Positions 33,575-41,958 of a stretch of DNA of 45,107 nucleotides are shown here, in pieces; the stretch's first letter is position 1, and each line of letters starts with the position of its first letter. The stretch covers positions 9,038 to 54,144 of the forward strand of contig JAOAGV010000019.1 in NCBI GenBank assembly GCA_026415575.1, written 5' to 3'. The notes under the pieces were generated by a model. The model was not told the origin of the DNA, made no database searches, and was given only the letters and a program-made list of their open reading frames with translations. This stretch comes from Candidatus Sumerlaeia bacterium. GTDB taxonomy: Bacteria; Sumerlaeota; Sumerlaeia; JADFCW01. Made by a program: the position numbers and the translations under genes.

Positions 33575-36562
33575 CTACTCATACAACCACCATGCGCGGT
33601 CGGCCGATGTCATAGCCACGCGCAATCCCGACGACATCGGCGTGGCAATCAGGCGCGTGCCCAGCGTGTCCTCGCTTTCGGCAAAATAAGTCACTGTGCA
33701 AAGGCTCACGTGGCGCAAGTCGGGCTGAAACGCCGCCTGCCAGCGGTTCTGTCCGGCGTTCCAAGCGAGGTTCACCCGTGTCAGCGAGGTCACCGGCTGG
33801 CCTGACGCATACTCCACGTTGCGAGGGATGACCACCGCCCAGACCGACTTGGCCGCCACCGCGGCGTCGAGTCTCGCCCACAGCGTCGCCGTCTTGCCCG
33901 ACGCCACCGTTTGGGTGGTCGCCACGCTCAGAATAAGCGGTGCATTGAGGCCAAACGCCGGATAGCGCCCGAAGACGTGCCGGGCCGCCAGCGCACCATC
34001 ATTTTTGTTCGACACGCCGTCGTTGTTGTCGTCCATCCACGGAGTTTGCCCCGCCGGATTGCCCATGGTGGTGAAAGACAGCCGCGTCCACTTGTAGCAA
34101 TTGTCGAGCGTGTTGCCGAGGATGGCGTAGGAGAAGAAGTAGAAGGAGAACGACTCTGCGCCGGCCGGCGGCGAATAGACGGCCGGATTCTTCTCGGTGG
34201 TCGAGGTGATCACGATGCGTTTGACGCCGGAGGCCGCCCGGCACTGCTGGAGAAAGCCCCCCGAAAAGCAGCAGTCCACAATGAGAATGACCTCGCAGCC
34301 TGTTTTCGCCTGCAGCGCGTCGAGGTGTGTGTCGAGGTCCTTCGCCCTAATGTATTCGGTTGGATTGATGCGGAAAAAGTAGTCGTTCGTCTGCGAATTG
34401 TACGTGCCGTGATCTATCATGTAGATAAAGACACGGGCAGCGCCCTGCGCCCACGTGTCCACGGCCGACCAGAAGGCGGCGGCGGTCGCCTGCGCGTCGG
34501 CGTCGGGCCGCCCATCGTTGTTCGAGTCGCGCGTCTGCCAGTCGGGAAACGCGCTGAGAAACTGAACATCGGTATGAGAGTAGCCGCGCACAAGACAGGT
34601 GAAAAATGCGCGGTCGGCCAGCGCCTGCGTCTGCGGCCCGATAGGATTGCCGACAAAGTTGCCGCCGCCGGCGACAAGAATCACTTTGTCGCCGGTGTTG
34701 ACCGCCGTCGGCGTAGTCGGTGCGGCACTCAGCGGCCAGATTTTGACCGTCCCGTCGCCGCTGGCTGTCGCCATTTTGGTTCCGTCCGACGAAAACGCCA
34801 CAGAATTGACCCAGTCCGAGTGGCCGGCAAAGGTGCGCAAACAGACGCCGGTGGACATATTCCACAACTTGGCCTTTCGGTCATAACTGCCGGTCAGGAT
34901 TTTCGTACCGTCGGGCGAAAACGCCACCGACACCACAGCCCCTGTGTGCCCCGTGAACGTTCGGATGCAGGTATTGTTGGTTGTGTTCCATAACTTGGCG
35001 GTCTTGTCCAGACTGCCGGTCAGCACCTTGGTGCCATCGGGCGAAAACGCCACCGCGCGCACGATGGAAGTATGGCCGTCATAAACCTGCAAGACGTCCT
35101 CTGTTGTCTTGTCCCACAAGATCGCCTTCTTGTTGTCCCCGCCGGTCAGCACCTTCAGCCCGTTGGGCGAAAACGCCACCGCGCGCACCCATTCGCCGTC
35201 ATACCAATACCAATGGGGATTATCGCCCGTGGCGACTGTCCACAGATTGGCAAACGATTCATGGGCCGTCAGAATCTCCGTGCCGGTGGGCGAAAAACTT
35301 ACAGCCATTACATAGTCGGCTGCTGGATCGTAAAACGTGCGAACGAGGCCGCCAGTCTCCGGATTCCAGAGTTTGGCCCGGCCGTCCCAACTGCCCGTCA
35401 GAATGCGTGTCCCATCCTTGGAATACGCGACCGAGTTGACCAGATAGCCGTGGCCGAAGAACCGTCGGATTTCTATCCCGTTGGCGGTATTCCACAGCGT
35501 GGCGCGCGTATCCCAGCCGCCGCCCGAAAGGACCTTCGTCCCGTCGGGCGAGAATGCCACAGCCGCGACCGGACCGGTGAAACCCGAAAAGGTCTGCACC
35601 AGCGCGCCCGTCCCGACATTCCACAACCGCGCCGTCCCATCCAGACTGGTTGTGAGAAGCCGCGTCCCGTCCTTCGAAAACGCCACGGTCAGAACGCCGC
35701 TGGTATGCCCCGTGAAGGTGCGGATCAAATTCCCCGTGGCCACATCCCATAGCTTGGCTGTCCCGTCCCAGCCGGCTGTGGCCAGCAGACTGCCACCCGG
35801 CGAGAACACCACGCTCGGCACGTCGGCTGTATGGCCCGCGAACACCTGTACCTGCGTTGCCGTGGCGATGTCCCAAATCCGCGCCACACCGTCCGCGCCC
35901 GACGTTGCAATCCGCGTGCCGCCCGGCGAAAAGGCCACCGACTCTACCTCGCCATTGTGGGCCCAAATATAGGCCGCCAGAGACCCGTCCGAGACATTCC
36001 ACACCGCGACCGTCCAATCATAGCTGGCCGTTGCGATTTGTTGACCGTTGGGCGAGATTGCCACTTCGCGCACCAGTCCGCCATGCGTGCCGAAGGTCCG
36101 GATCACTTGCCCCGTCGAAGCATTCCACAGTTTGGCCGTCCCGTCATGGCAACCGGTAACAATTCGTGTGCCGTCGGCCGAATAGGCGACGCCCCAGACC
36201 GAATTGGCATGGCCCGTGAACGTGCGCAACTCCGCGCCCGTCGCCGTACTCCACAGTTTGGCTGTTCGATCCACTCCGCCGGCGGTGACAAACTTGGTTC
36301 CATCGGGCGAGAATGCCACCCGATTGACCCAGCCGCCATGACCGGTGAACATGCGCACGCTCTTGCCCGTGCTCTTTTCCCAGAGAAACGCGCCCCCGCC
36401 TCCGCCCGTCAGCGCATACTGTCCGTCGGGCGTCATTACACCGCACAGGAGCGTTCCCAAGCCGCACATCTGCAGCGGCGTCGAGGTCACCGGCTCGGCG
36501 CGGGCGGCCGCGGCTGTCAACGCGCATCCCAGAAGGATCGCCCATTGTCGGATGGATTTCAT
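33575..36562 (-). CDS. Secreted WD40-repeat protein with C13/caspase-like peptidase domain
   Basis: Predicted 995 aa from the ATG at 36562. A signal peptide (residues about 1-23, ending AAARA) precedes 14 WD40-like units by my count: one degenerate first unit (TPDGQYALTGG...FLW) and 13 with the VAFSPDGTK...AKLW pattern. Fourteen would make two seven-bladed propellers. From about residue 655 a peptidase C13/C14-like domain follows, with the probable catalytic dyad H718 (MIDHG) and C765 (DCCFSGGF). The region near residues 850-870 has DDNNDGVSNKNDG, a possible calcium loop, and the end is beta-rich. Such WD40-caspase-like (metacaspase/orthocaspase-type) proteins are frequent in Planctomycetes and Cyanobacteria; most are cytoplasmic, this one appears exported. 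Substrate and role unknown. Confidence 0.9.
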   Translation of the reverse strand: MKSIRQWAILLGCALTAAAARAEPVTSTPLQMCGLGTLLCGVMTPDGQYALTGGGGGAFLWEKSTGKSVRMFTGHGGWVNRVAFSPDGTKFVTAGGVDRTAKLWSTATGAELRTFTGHANSVWGVAYSADGTRIVTGCHDGTAKLWNASTGQVIRTFGTHGGLVREVAISPNGQQIATASYDWTVAVWNVSDGSLAAYIWAHNGEVESVAFSPGGTRIATSGADGVARIWDIATATQVQVFAGHTADVPSVVFSPGGSLLATAGWDGTAKLWDVATGNLIRTFTGHTSGVLTVAFSKDGTRLLTTSLDGTARLWNVGTGALVQTFSGFTGPVAAVAFSPDGTKVLSGGGWDTRATLWNTANGIEIRRFFGHGYLVNSVAYSKDGTRILTGSWDGRAKLWNPETGGLVRTFYDPAADYVMAVSFSPTGTEILTAHESFANLWTVATGDNPHWYWYDGEWVRAVAFSPNGLKVLTGGDNKKAILWDKTTEDVLQVYDGHTSIVRAVAFSPDGTKVLTGSLDKTAKLWNTTNNTCIRTFTGHTGAVVSVAFSPDGTKILTGSYDRKAKLWNMSTGVCLRTFAGHSDWVNSVAFSSDGTKMATASGDGTVKIWPLSAAPTTPTAVNTGDKVILVAGGGNFVGNPIGPQTQALADRAFFTCLVRGYSHTDVQFLSAFPDWQTRDSNNDGRPDADAQATAAAFWSAVDTWAQGAARVFIYMIDHGTYNSQTNDYFFRINPTEYIRAKDLDTHLDALQAKTGCEVILIVDCCFSGGFLQQCRAASGVKRIVITSTTEKNPAVYSPPAGAESFSFYFFSYAILGNTLDNCYKWTRLSFTTMGNPAGQTPWMDDNNDGVSNKNDGALAARHVFGRYPAFGLNAPLILSVATTQTVASGKTATLWARLDAAVAAKSVWAVVIPRNVEYASGQPVTSLTRVNLAWNAGQNRWQAAFQPDLRHVSLCTVTYFAESEDTLGTRLIATPMSSGLRVAMTSADRAWWLYE

Positions 36563-36568
36563 CAAGGC

Positions 36569-36584
36569 ACCCCTTCACAGGGGT
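36569..36584 (-). promoter_or_regulatory. Hairpin covering the ribosome binding site of the WD40-peptidase gene
   Basis: On the minus strand ACCCCTGTGAAGGGGT is a perfect 6-bp stem closed by GTGA, a GNRA-type tetraloop. The 3' arm contains AGGGG, the only Shine-Dalgarno-like sequence ahead of the ATG at 36562 (seven bases away). The structure would hide the site when folded. The rest of the 350-nt spacer up to RmuC (36585-36913) holds no convincing gene; a 76-codon frame on the plus strand (36664-36894) resembles nothing known. Confidence 0.45.
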
Positions 36585-36913
36585 TTTGTATGCTAACAAA
36601 TGAGTGCAAAAAACTTTTTCTGCTGCAATAGAATTCAGTTTGCCGAAGGTCGGAATCGGGTAGATGAAGTCGCGCCATTTGGGCAAAAGATTTGAAGATG
36701 CATCACTCTGCGGGAAGAAACGAGGAGAAAGCAAGGAGATGGAAAAAGGGACAACACTCCGGATGTATTTCATGTTGGCGACCGTCCCGAAAGTGCACCA
36801 GCGCAAAACCAATGTCGGAAGATCGGCATGTGATGGCCACATCATTCCAAAGCCCTCTTTCGACATAACGCGCGCGGGCGACGCAGCCACATGAAAATGA
36901 CATGGAAGCGCGG

Positions 36914-38524
36914 TCAGGTCTTTGGTGGAGAGTCGGGGGCGGGCTCTTCTTCGACCAATTCGGCCGCAGCGGTTTCGATGTCAGCTGCAGCAGCTTCCAT
37001 CGGACCGAGCCATTTGACCGACTCCTCGGCCGGCAGTTCCTCAACGTCTTTGAGTCTCCGCCCCATGACGCGCGTTCGCTGCTGGGCTTTGGAGACCGTC
37101 TCGCTGGCCTCGTGCAGTTTTCTTTCCACCTTGTCCAAAATGTCGCCGAACTTGCCGAACTCCGTCTTGACGGCACCGAGCACCTTCCACACCTCGCTCG
37201 ATCGCTTCTCGATGGCCAGCGTGCGAAAGCCCATTTGCAAGGCGTTGAGAATCGCACCAAGGGTGGTCGGTCCCATGACCATGACGCGGGATTCGCGCTG
37301 GAGCGTGTCCACAAGACCGGGGCGGCGCAACACTTCTGCATAGAGACCCTCGACCGGCAGAAACAGGATGGCGAAGTTGGTTGTGTACGGTTCGCAGATG
37401 TATTTTTCGCAGATGTCGCGGGCCTGCAAACGCACACGGCGTTCGAGCGCTCTGGCGGCTTCCTCGATGCGCGGCAGGTCGGCAGCATCTTGAGCTTCGA
37501 GCAGGCGCTGATAGTCTTCGAGCGGGAACTTGGCGTCAATGGGCAGCCAGACCGGCGGGGCGCCCTCATTCTTGCCGGGCAGTTTGATCGCAAACTCGAC
37601 GCGCTGATCGCGGTTGGGGATCGGGGCGACATTGGCCTCGTATTGGTCGGGCGAAAGGAGTTGTTCGAGCAGGGTGCCCAGTTGGACTTCGCCCCAGCCG
37701 CCGCGGGTCTTGATGTTGGCGAGCACGCGCTTGAGGTCGCCGACGCCCAAGGCGAGCGTATGCATTTCGCCGAGACTTTTATAGACGGATTCGAGCCGTT
37801 CGCTGACTTGCTGGAAGGATTCGCCCAAACGCCGCTCCAGCGTGTCGTGTAGTTTTTCGTCCACCGTCTTGCGCATTTCTTCGAGTTTTTGCTCGTTGTT
37901 CTTCTGAATGTCTTTCAACTGGGCCTCGATTACATTGCGCAAGGTCTGGACTTCCTGAGAGGTTCGATCCGTCAGGGTTTGAAGCGTTGCGGCCAGAAGC
38001 CCCAGTTGTTTTTCCTGCCGGTCGGCTTGCCCTTTCAGGTGTTCGAGGAGGGCGCTCGAAACGTCCTTCAGCGCTTTGGCAATCTCTTCGCGGCTGGCGG
38101 CGGCGGAGCGCTCGGCGCTTTGCTGGAGAAGCGCAAGGCGGGTTTCGACCGTCTCGCGGATTTTCTCCATTTTGTTTTCATTGGTCTGGATGAGGGTATC
38201 CAACTTGGCCGAAAAAACGTCGAACAGGTTTTTCTGCCATGTGGTGTTTTCGGAAAGGCGGGCGGACAGGTGCGCGGAAATGTCGTTCAGCGTTCGCGCG
38301 GTCTCCTCGCGGCTGCGATGGGCGTGCGCGGCAGTTTCTTCACGGTTCCGCGCCATTTCCTCGCGCACGAGACGTTCGGTGCGTTCGAGACCTTTCTCGA
38401 TCGAACCAAAGCGCTCGTCAAATGCCTCGGGGCGGGCTTTTCGCGCGACCAGCCATATCCCCGCGGTCAACACAATATTCACCACCGCCAGAACAATGAC
38501 GGCGGCCAGCAGATAGGAACTCAT
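36914..38524 (-). CDS. rmuC: DNA recombination protein RmuC
   Basis: Predicted 536 aa. One N-terminal membrane helix (residues about 5-25) is followed by a long coiled coil (about 40-240) and the RmuC domain (about 245-480) with MHTLALGVGDLKRVLANIKTRG-type, WGEVQLGTLLEQLL, PIDAKFPLEDY and TTLGAILNALQMGFR motifs. The last 50 residues are acidic. RmuC is a membrane-tethered predicted nuclease-fold protein that limits inversions at short repeats in E. coli. It starts 13 nt downstream of the esterase gene's stop and may share its transcript, though functions look unrelated. Confidence 0.95.
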   Translation of the reverse strand: MSSYLLAAVIVLAVVNIVLTAGIWLVARKARPEAFDERFGSIEKGLERTERLVREEMARNREETAAHAHRSREETARTLNDISAHLSARLSENTTWQKNLFDVFSAKLDTLIQTNENKMEKIRETVETRLALLQQSAERSAAASREEIAKALKDVSSALLEHLKGQADRQEKQLGLLAATLQTLTDRTSQEVQTLRNVIEAQLKDIQKNNEQKLEEMRKTVDEKLHDTLERRLGESFQQVSERLESVYKSLGEMHTLALGVGDLKRVLANIKTRGGWGEVQLGTLLEQLLSPDQYEANVAPIPNRDQRVEFAIKLPGKNEGAPPVWLPIDAKFPLEDYQRLLEAQDAADLPRIEEAARALERRVRLQARDICEKYICEPYTTNFAILFLPVEGLYAEVLRRPGLVDTLQRESRVMVMGPTTLGAILNALQMGFRTLAIEKRSSEVWKVLGAVKTEFGKFGDILDKVERKLHEASETVSKAQQRTRVMGRRLKDVEELPAEESVKWLGPMEAAAADIETAAAELVEEEPAPDSPPKT

Positions 38525-38537
38525 CTTGCACGTCCTC

Positions 38538-39458
38538 TCAGCGCTCCTGCTTCAGCGACGGGGCGTCCGACGGGATGGCGATGGTTGGCTCGCCCGTCAG
38601 ATAACCCAGCGAAACCAGAAACAGGTCAGCCTGCTTGAGCGTAACCTCGGTCCAGGGCGACTTGTTGAAAAAGCCGTGCGGCATGCCTTCGGCAACAAAC
38701 AATTCAACACGATTGCCCAATTCCTTGCTGCGCGCCAAAAATGCCCGCCCCTGCTCGCAGAACTTGTCGCTGGTGCCGTAGAACAGAATGGCCGGCGGTG
38801 TCTCTTTCTTCATCCCCAGAATCGGCGACAGTTGGGCAGTGAGGTCCTTGCGCCGCGTCTCGCCCGACTTGACGCCCAGTCCCCGCATGTCCACAACGGG
38901 ATTGAAAAGCACGAGGGCGTTGGGTTTGGAGGAAATGGCGGCGTCTTCGCCGTCGGCGTCGAGGCTGTCGAGCATCGCAGCGCAGGCGGCCAGATGTCCG
39001 CCGGCCGAGCCGCCGGAGCCGACAATGCGCTGCGGGTCCACGCCCAGTTCGGCGGCATGGGCGCGGAACCACCGGATGGCGCTTTTGCCGTCCTCGACCG
39101 CCTTGTCGGGCGTGGTGTTGTGTTTCGACTGGATGCGATATTCGGGGCGGGCGGCGACCATGCCGCGCGTGGCCAAATACGTGGCCTGCGGCTCGAATTG
39201 CGCCGGCGTGCCCGACCGCCAACCGCCGCCGAAGAAAAACACGATGCCGGGCCGCTTGTCCGACGCCTTCCAATCGGCTGGAAAATGAATCAACATTTTC
39301 AGCTCGCCCTGCGGCGTCTTCTTATAGACGCATTCGATGACCTTGCCCGGCTCGCCGGCCACCTTGTCTTTGGTCAGTCCGGTGTCCTGCGGCCAGACAC
39401 CAACAGGCCCGCAGGTCATTGCGCAGAGCCACACGAGCGTTTTCAGATGGGTTCGCAT
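38538..39458 (-). CDS. Exported alpha/beta hydrolase (BD-FAE/HSL-type esterase)
   Basis: Predicted 306 aa with a signal peptide of about 22-24 residues. The oxyanion motif is FFFGGGW (residues 74-80), the nucleophile elbow is G149-G-S151-A-G, the acid is in YGTSDKF and the histidine in MPHGFF, completing the triad. This matches the BD-FAE/esterase-lipase group common in polysaccharide-degrading Planctomycetes and Verrucomicrobia, where members remove acetyl or feruloyl groups. The sequence alone does not settle the substrate. It is 83 nt downstream of a VCBS-repeat gene. Confidence 0.9.
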   Translation of the reverse strand: MRTHLKTLVWLCAMTCGPVGVWPQDTGLTKDKVAGEPGKVIECVYKKTPQGELKMLIHFPADWKASDKRPGIVFFFGGGWRSGTPAQFEPQATYLATRGMVAARPEYRIQSKHNTTPDKAVEDGKSAIRWFRAHAAELGVDPQRIVGSGGSAGGHLAACAAMLDSLDADGEDAAISSKPNALVLFNPVVDMRGLGVKSGETRRKDLTAQLSPILGMKKETPPAILFYGTSDKFCEQGRAFLARSKELGNRVELFVAEGMPHGFFNKSPWTEVTLKQADLFLVSLGYLTGEPTIAIPSDAPSLKQER

Positions 39459-39542
39459 TTTCCGATCCTCCTTGTTTCAGCGATTGCCTGCCTAAAACGG
39501 CGAGCAGTTCAACCCAAGGTTTGACCCCCGAGATGTTTTCCA

Positions 39543-40778
39543 TCAACGCAACGGATTCTCATACCAGATCACTCCGAGGTTTTCGACCTCTTCAGTCGTG
39601 ATGATGTCCAGATCGCCGTCGCCGTCAAGATCAGAAGGAACAACCATGTCGTACTTGGTTCCGGGGACGCCGCTGATCTCGCGGGCCTGCCAGCGGTTGT
39701 CAGCCAGATTGCCCTGATAGGCCAACCAGACTACGCCGGATTTTTCCGCCTTGGCGTTTTCGCACGACAGGACAATGTCCGGCCGGCCATCGTTATTGAT
39801 GTCCGCGACCGCCACGCCCTTTCCCGTGCCGACGTTGTCCGGCAGGGGAATGGAGACAGATTGCCACACGTCACGCCCCGCGCGGTGGAACCACAGAATG
39901 TCGCTGGTTGTTGCCGCGACGACATCCAATGCGCCGTCGCGGTCGAGGTCGGCCAAGACCATGAACATCATCTCGCGGTCGCGCCCGCCGATGAAATGGT
40001 TGACCCACGGCTGCGTTTGCGCCGCACCGAGACCGGGGTTTTCGAGCCAGCGGCAGCCGCGCAAATCGCCGCGCCGGTCCGTCAATACAATATCGCGGTC
40101 GCCGTCGCCGTCCATGTCCTCGGCAAACAGCGACATAAGCCAGCCGACGCGTGACAAGGCGTGCCACTGCCAGCGGGCGCTGTCTCGCGCGTCGGGTGGC
40201 AGGGCAAACCAGCCGACCGAGGCATTCTGGTTTTTCCCTCCGGCGACAAGGTCGGCGCGCCCGTCGCCGTTGATGTCCAGCGGCAGCGAGAACATCCATT
40301 GCTGGGCATTGCGGGAGGCCGGAATGGCCTCGGTTTTCCACGCCGCGGCCTCGAGATAGCGGTCCTTCGCTTTGGGCGCCCAGTGGACAAATAGCGTTCG
40401 GACTTTGCCTTCGCAGGCACTCACCACGTCCGTCGCACCGTCGCCGTCCAGATCGGCAAATACGGCGTCCTCGACGCTGCCGGCCGGGCCGACCGTAACC
40501 GCCGGCCACGGCGCACGGACCCGCGGGTAGCCCGGATGGAGGTAGGCCCGCACCACGCCGCCCTGCTCCCAACCGGTTGTAATGTCCGGCAGGCCGTCAC
40601 CGTTGACATCGGCCAGACGCGTGCCGTCGGCACCGCGCGACGTGTTGTCAATGACGTGGCACGCCCATGCAACGCCGCGTTTGCTTTGCCCTGCGTGTGA
40701 TGGCGCTGTCCAGTGGGCCGTCAGAAGCAGCAGTGGGACAGCAATTGCACGACTGCACATACGATGGCTCTTGTTCAT
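39543..40778 (-). CDS. Exported VCBS/FG-GAP repeat protein, seven repeats (first paralogue)
   Basis: Predicted 411 aa. The ATG at 40778 has GGAGG nine bases upstream and opens a clear signal peptide (MNKSHRMCSRAIAVPLLLL, cleavage after SHA). The mature part contains seven calcium-binding DxDGDGxxD-like motifs (DVNGDGLPD, DLDGDGATD, DINGDGRAD, DMDGDGDRD, DLDRDGALD, DINNDGRPD, DLDGDGDLD), the number for a seven-bladed beta-propeller. These are usually adhesins or carbohydrate-binding modules. A second gene of the same kind is at 43626-44975, with hisD-hisC between them. No catalytic domain is seen. Confidence 0.9.
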   Translation of the reverse strand: MNKSHRMCSRAIAVPLLLLTAHWTAPSHAGQSKRGVAWACHVIDNTSRGADGTRLADVNGDGLPDITTGWEQGGVVRAYLHPGYPRVRAPWPAVTVGPAGSVEDAVFADLDGDGATDVVSACEGKVRTLFVHWAPKAKDRYLEAAAWKTEAIPASRNAQQWMFSLPLDINGDGRADLVAGGKNQNASVGWFALPPDARDSARWQWHALSRVGWLMSLFAEDMDGDGDRDIVLTDRRGDLRGCRWLENPGLGAAQTQPWVNHFIGGRDREMMFMVLADLDRDGALDVVAATTSDILWFHRAGRDVWQSVSIPLPDNVGTGKGVAVADINNDGRPDIVLSCENAKAEKSGVVWLAYQGNLADNRWQAREISGVPGTKYDMVVPSDLDGDGDLDIITTEEVENLGVIWYENPLR

Positions 40779-40821
40779 GCTTTGATGCCTCCATCTTATA
40801 CATACCTGCCCAGTTTTGCAA

Positions 40822-40847
40822 ATGGAGGGTCGGCTTCCATACCGGCC
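40822..40847 (+). repeat. 26-bp hairpin repeat element, copy 2
   Basis: ATGGAGGGTCGGCTTCCAT followed by ACCGGCC matches the reverse complement of 14113-14138 with two substitutions, both in the second arm (which weaken one pair of the stem). It lies in the 108-nt spacer between hisC and the VCBS gene. Confidence 0.6.
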
Positions 40848-40886
40848 CATAAGATTTCGGACAAGGGACCGCCGCGCCCGCTAGCT

Positions 40887-41942
40887 TCAAATGGCAACCC
40901 CGAGGATTTCGCCCAAGCCAGCGATCAACGCGTCCATTTCTGTGCGCGTGCCGATAGTAATGCGCAGCCCGTTGCGGGTTTCGGGTGTGTCGAAATAGCG
41001 GACGAGGATTTTCCGTTCTTTCAAGTCGAGGAAAAGCCGTTTGGCTTCGGCGTGGCGCGCGAAAACAAAATTGCCCTGCGACGGCAGGACGTCGAGGCCC
41101 ATCTCCCGCAGGCGCCGCCCCGCACGCTCCCGTTCGGCGACAATCCGCGCCGTCCGCCGCCGGTAATAGTCGGCGGCCTCCCACGCGGCCAGTCCCGCCA
41201 GCTGGCTCATTGCATTGACATTGTAGGAGTCGCACACCACCAGAAGCGGGGCCATTCGCGCTGGATGCGCCAGCACGAAGCCGACGCGCAAACCGGCCAG
41301 TGCATGACTCTTCGAGAACGTGCGGGTCAGGACGACGTTGTCATACCGCCGCACGAGGGCCATGCAGTCGGCGCCGGCGAAATCCTTGTAGGCTTCGTCA
41401 ATCACAAACAACGTGCGGCGGTTGGCGCGCACCAACTCTTCGACGCGTTCCGGATCATAGAACGTGCCGAACGGTGGATTGGGGTTGGCCAGGAAGAACA
41501 GTTGAATACCGCGCAGGTCGAGTCGGGCTGCGGGCCATTCGCCGTTGCGCCCCACTTTGAACCGCACAGTCTTTGCGCCGAAGAATGCGCCCACCAGCGG
41601 ATAGTAACTATACGTCGGCCAGAGCATTCCGACGCGGTCGCCGGCGTTGAGATAGGAATGGGCGAGCACGCGCAGCGCCTCGTCGGAGCCGTTGGTGATC
41701 AGGACGCCGTCGGCCGGCCAGTCGAGCGCGGCGCCAATGGCCTTGCGCAAGGCGGTGCAATCGGGCGGCGGATAGCGCCGGGCGCGTTCCGGATCGAAGC
41801 CGCGCAAGACCTTGGTGACTTCGGGCGCCGGCGGATAAGGATTCTCGTTGGTGTTCAGTTTGATCCATCCCGACTCCGTGGGCTGCTCGCCCGGAACGTA
41901 GGCTTTGAGTCGGGCAAGATGGCGGTTGATGGCAACAGGCAT
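40887..41942 (-). CDS. hisC: Histidinol-phosphate aminotransferase HisC
   Basis: Predicted 351 aa, the family length. Fold-type I PLP aminotransferase: LNTNENPYPPAP at the N-terminus, FLANPNPPFGTFYD, VIDEAYKDF and the PLP-lysine motif TFSKSHALAGLRVGF. It converts imidazole-acetol phosphate and glutamate to histidinol phosphate. It lies 16 nt after hisD on the same strand, so the two probably form one unit. The remaining his genes are not in the window. Confidence 0.95.
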   Translation of the reverse strand: MPVAINRHLARLKAYVPGEQPTESGWIKLNTNENPYPPAPEVTKVLRGFDPERARRYPPPDCTALRKAIGAALDWPADGVLITNGSDEALRVLAHSYLNAGDRVGMLWPTYSYYPLVGAFFGAKTVRFKVGRNGEWPAARLDLRGIQLFFLANPNPPFGTFYDPERVEELVRANRRTLFVIDEAYKDFAGADCMALVRRYDNVVLTRTFSKSHALAGLRVGFVLAHPARMAPLLVVCDSYNVNAMSQLAGLAAWEAADYYRRRTARIVAERERAGRRLREMGLDVLPSQGNFVFARHAEAKRLFLDLKERKILVRYFDTPETRNGLRITIGTRTEMDALIAGLGEILGVAI

Positions 41943-41958
41943 GGGACAGGTTCCTTAT

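Noticed and set aside
33575-36562. WD40 repeats considered as a DNA tandem repeat or CRISPR-like array
   Set aside because: The periodicity is that of degenerate protein repeats of about 42 codons; there are no identical spaced direct repeats.
36664-36894. 76-codon plus-strand frame between the WD40 gene and rmuC
   Set aside because: No homology recognised, and its composition looks like spacer; no conserved context.
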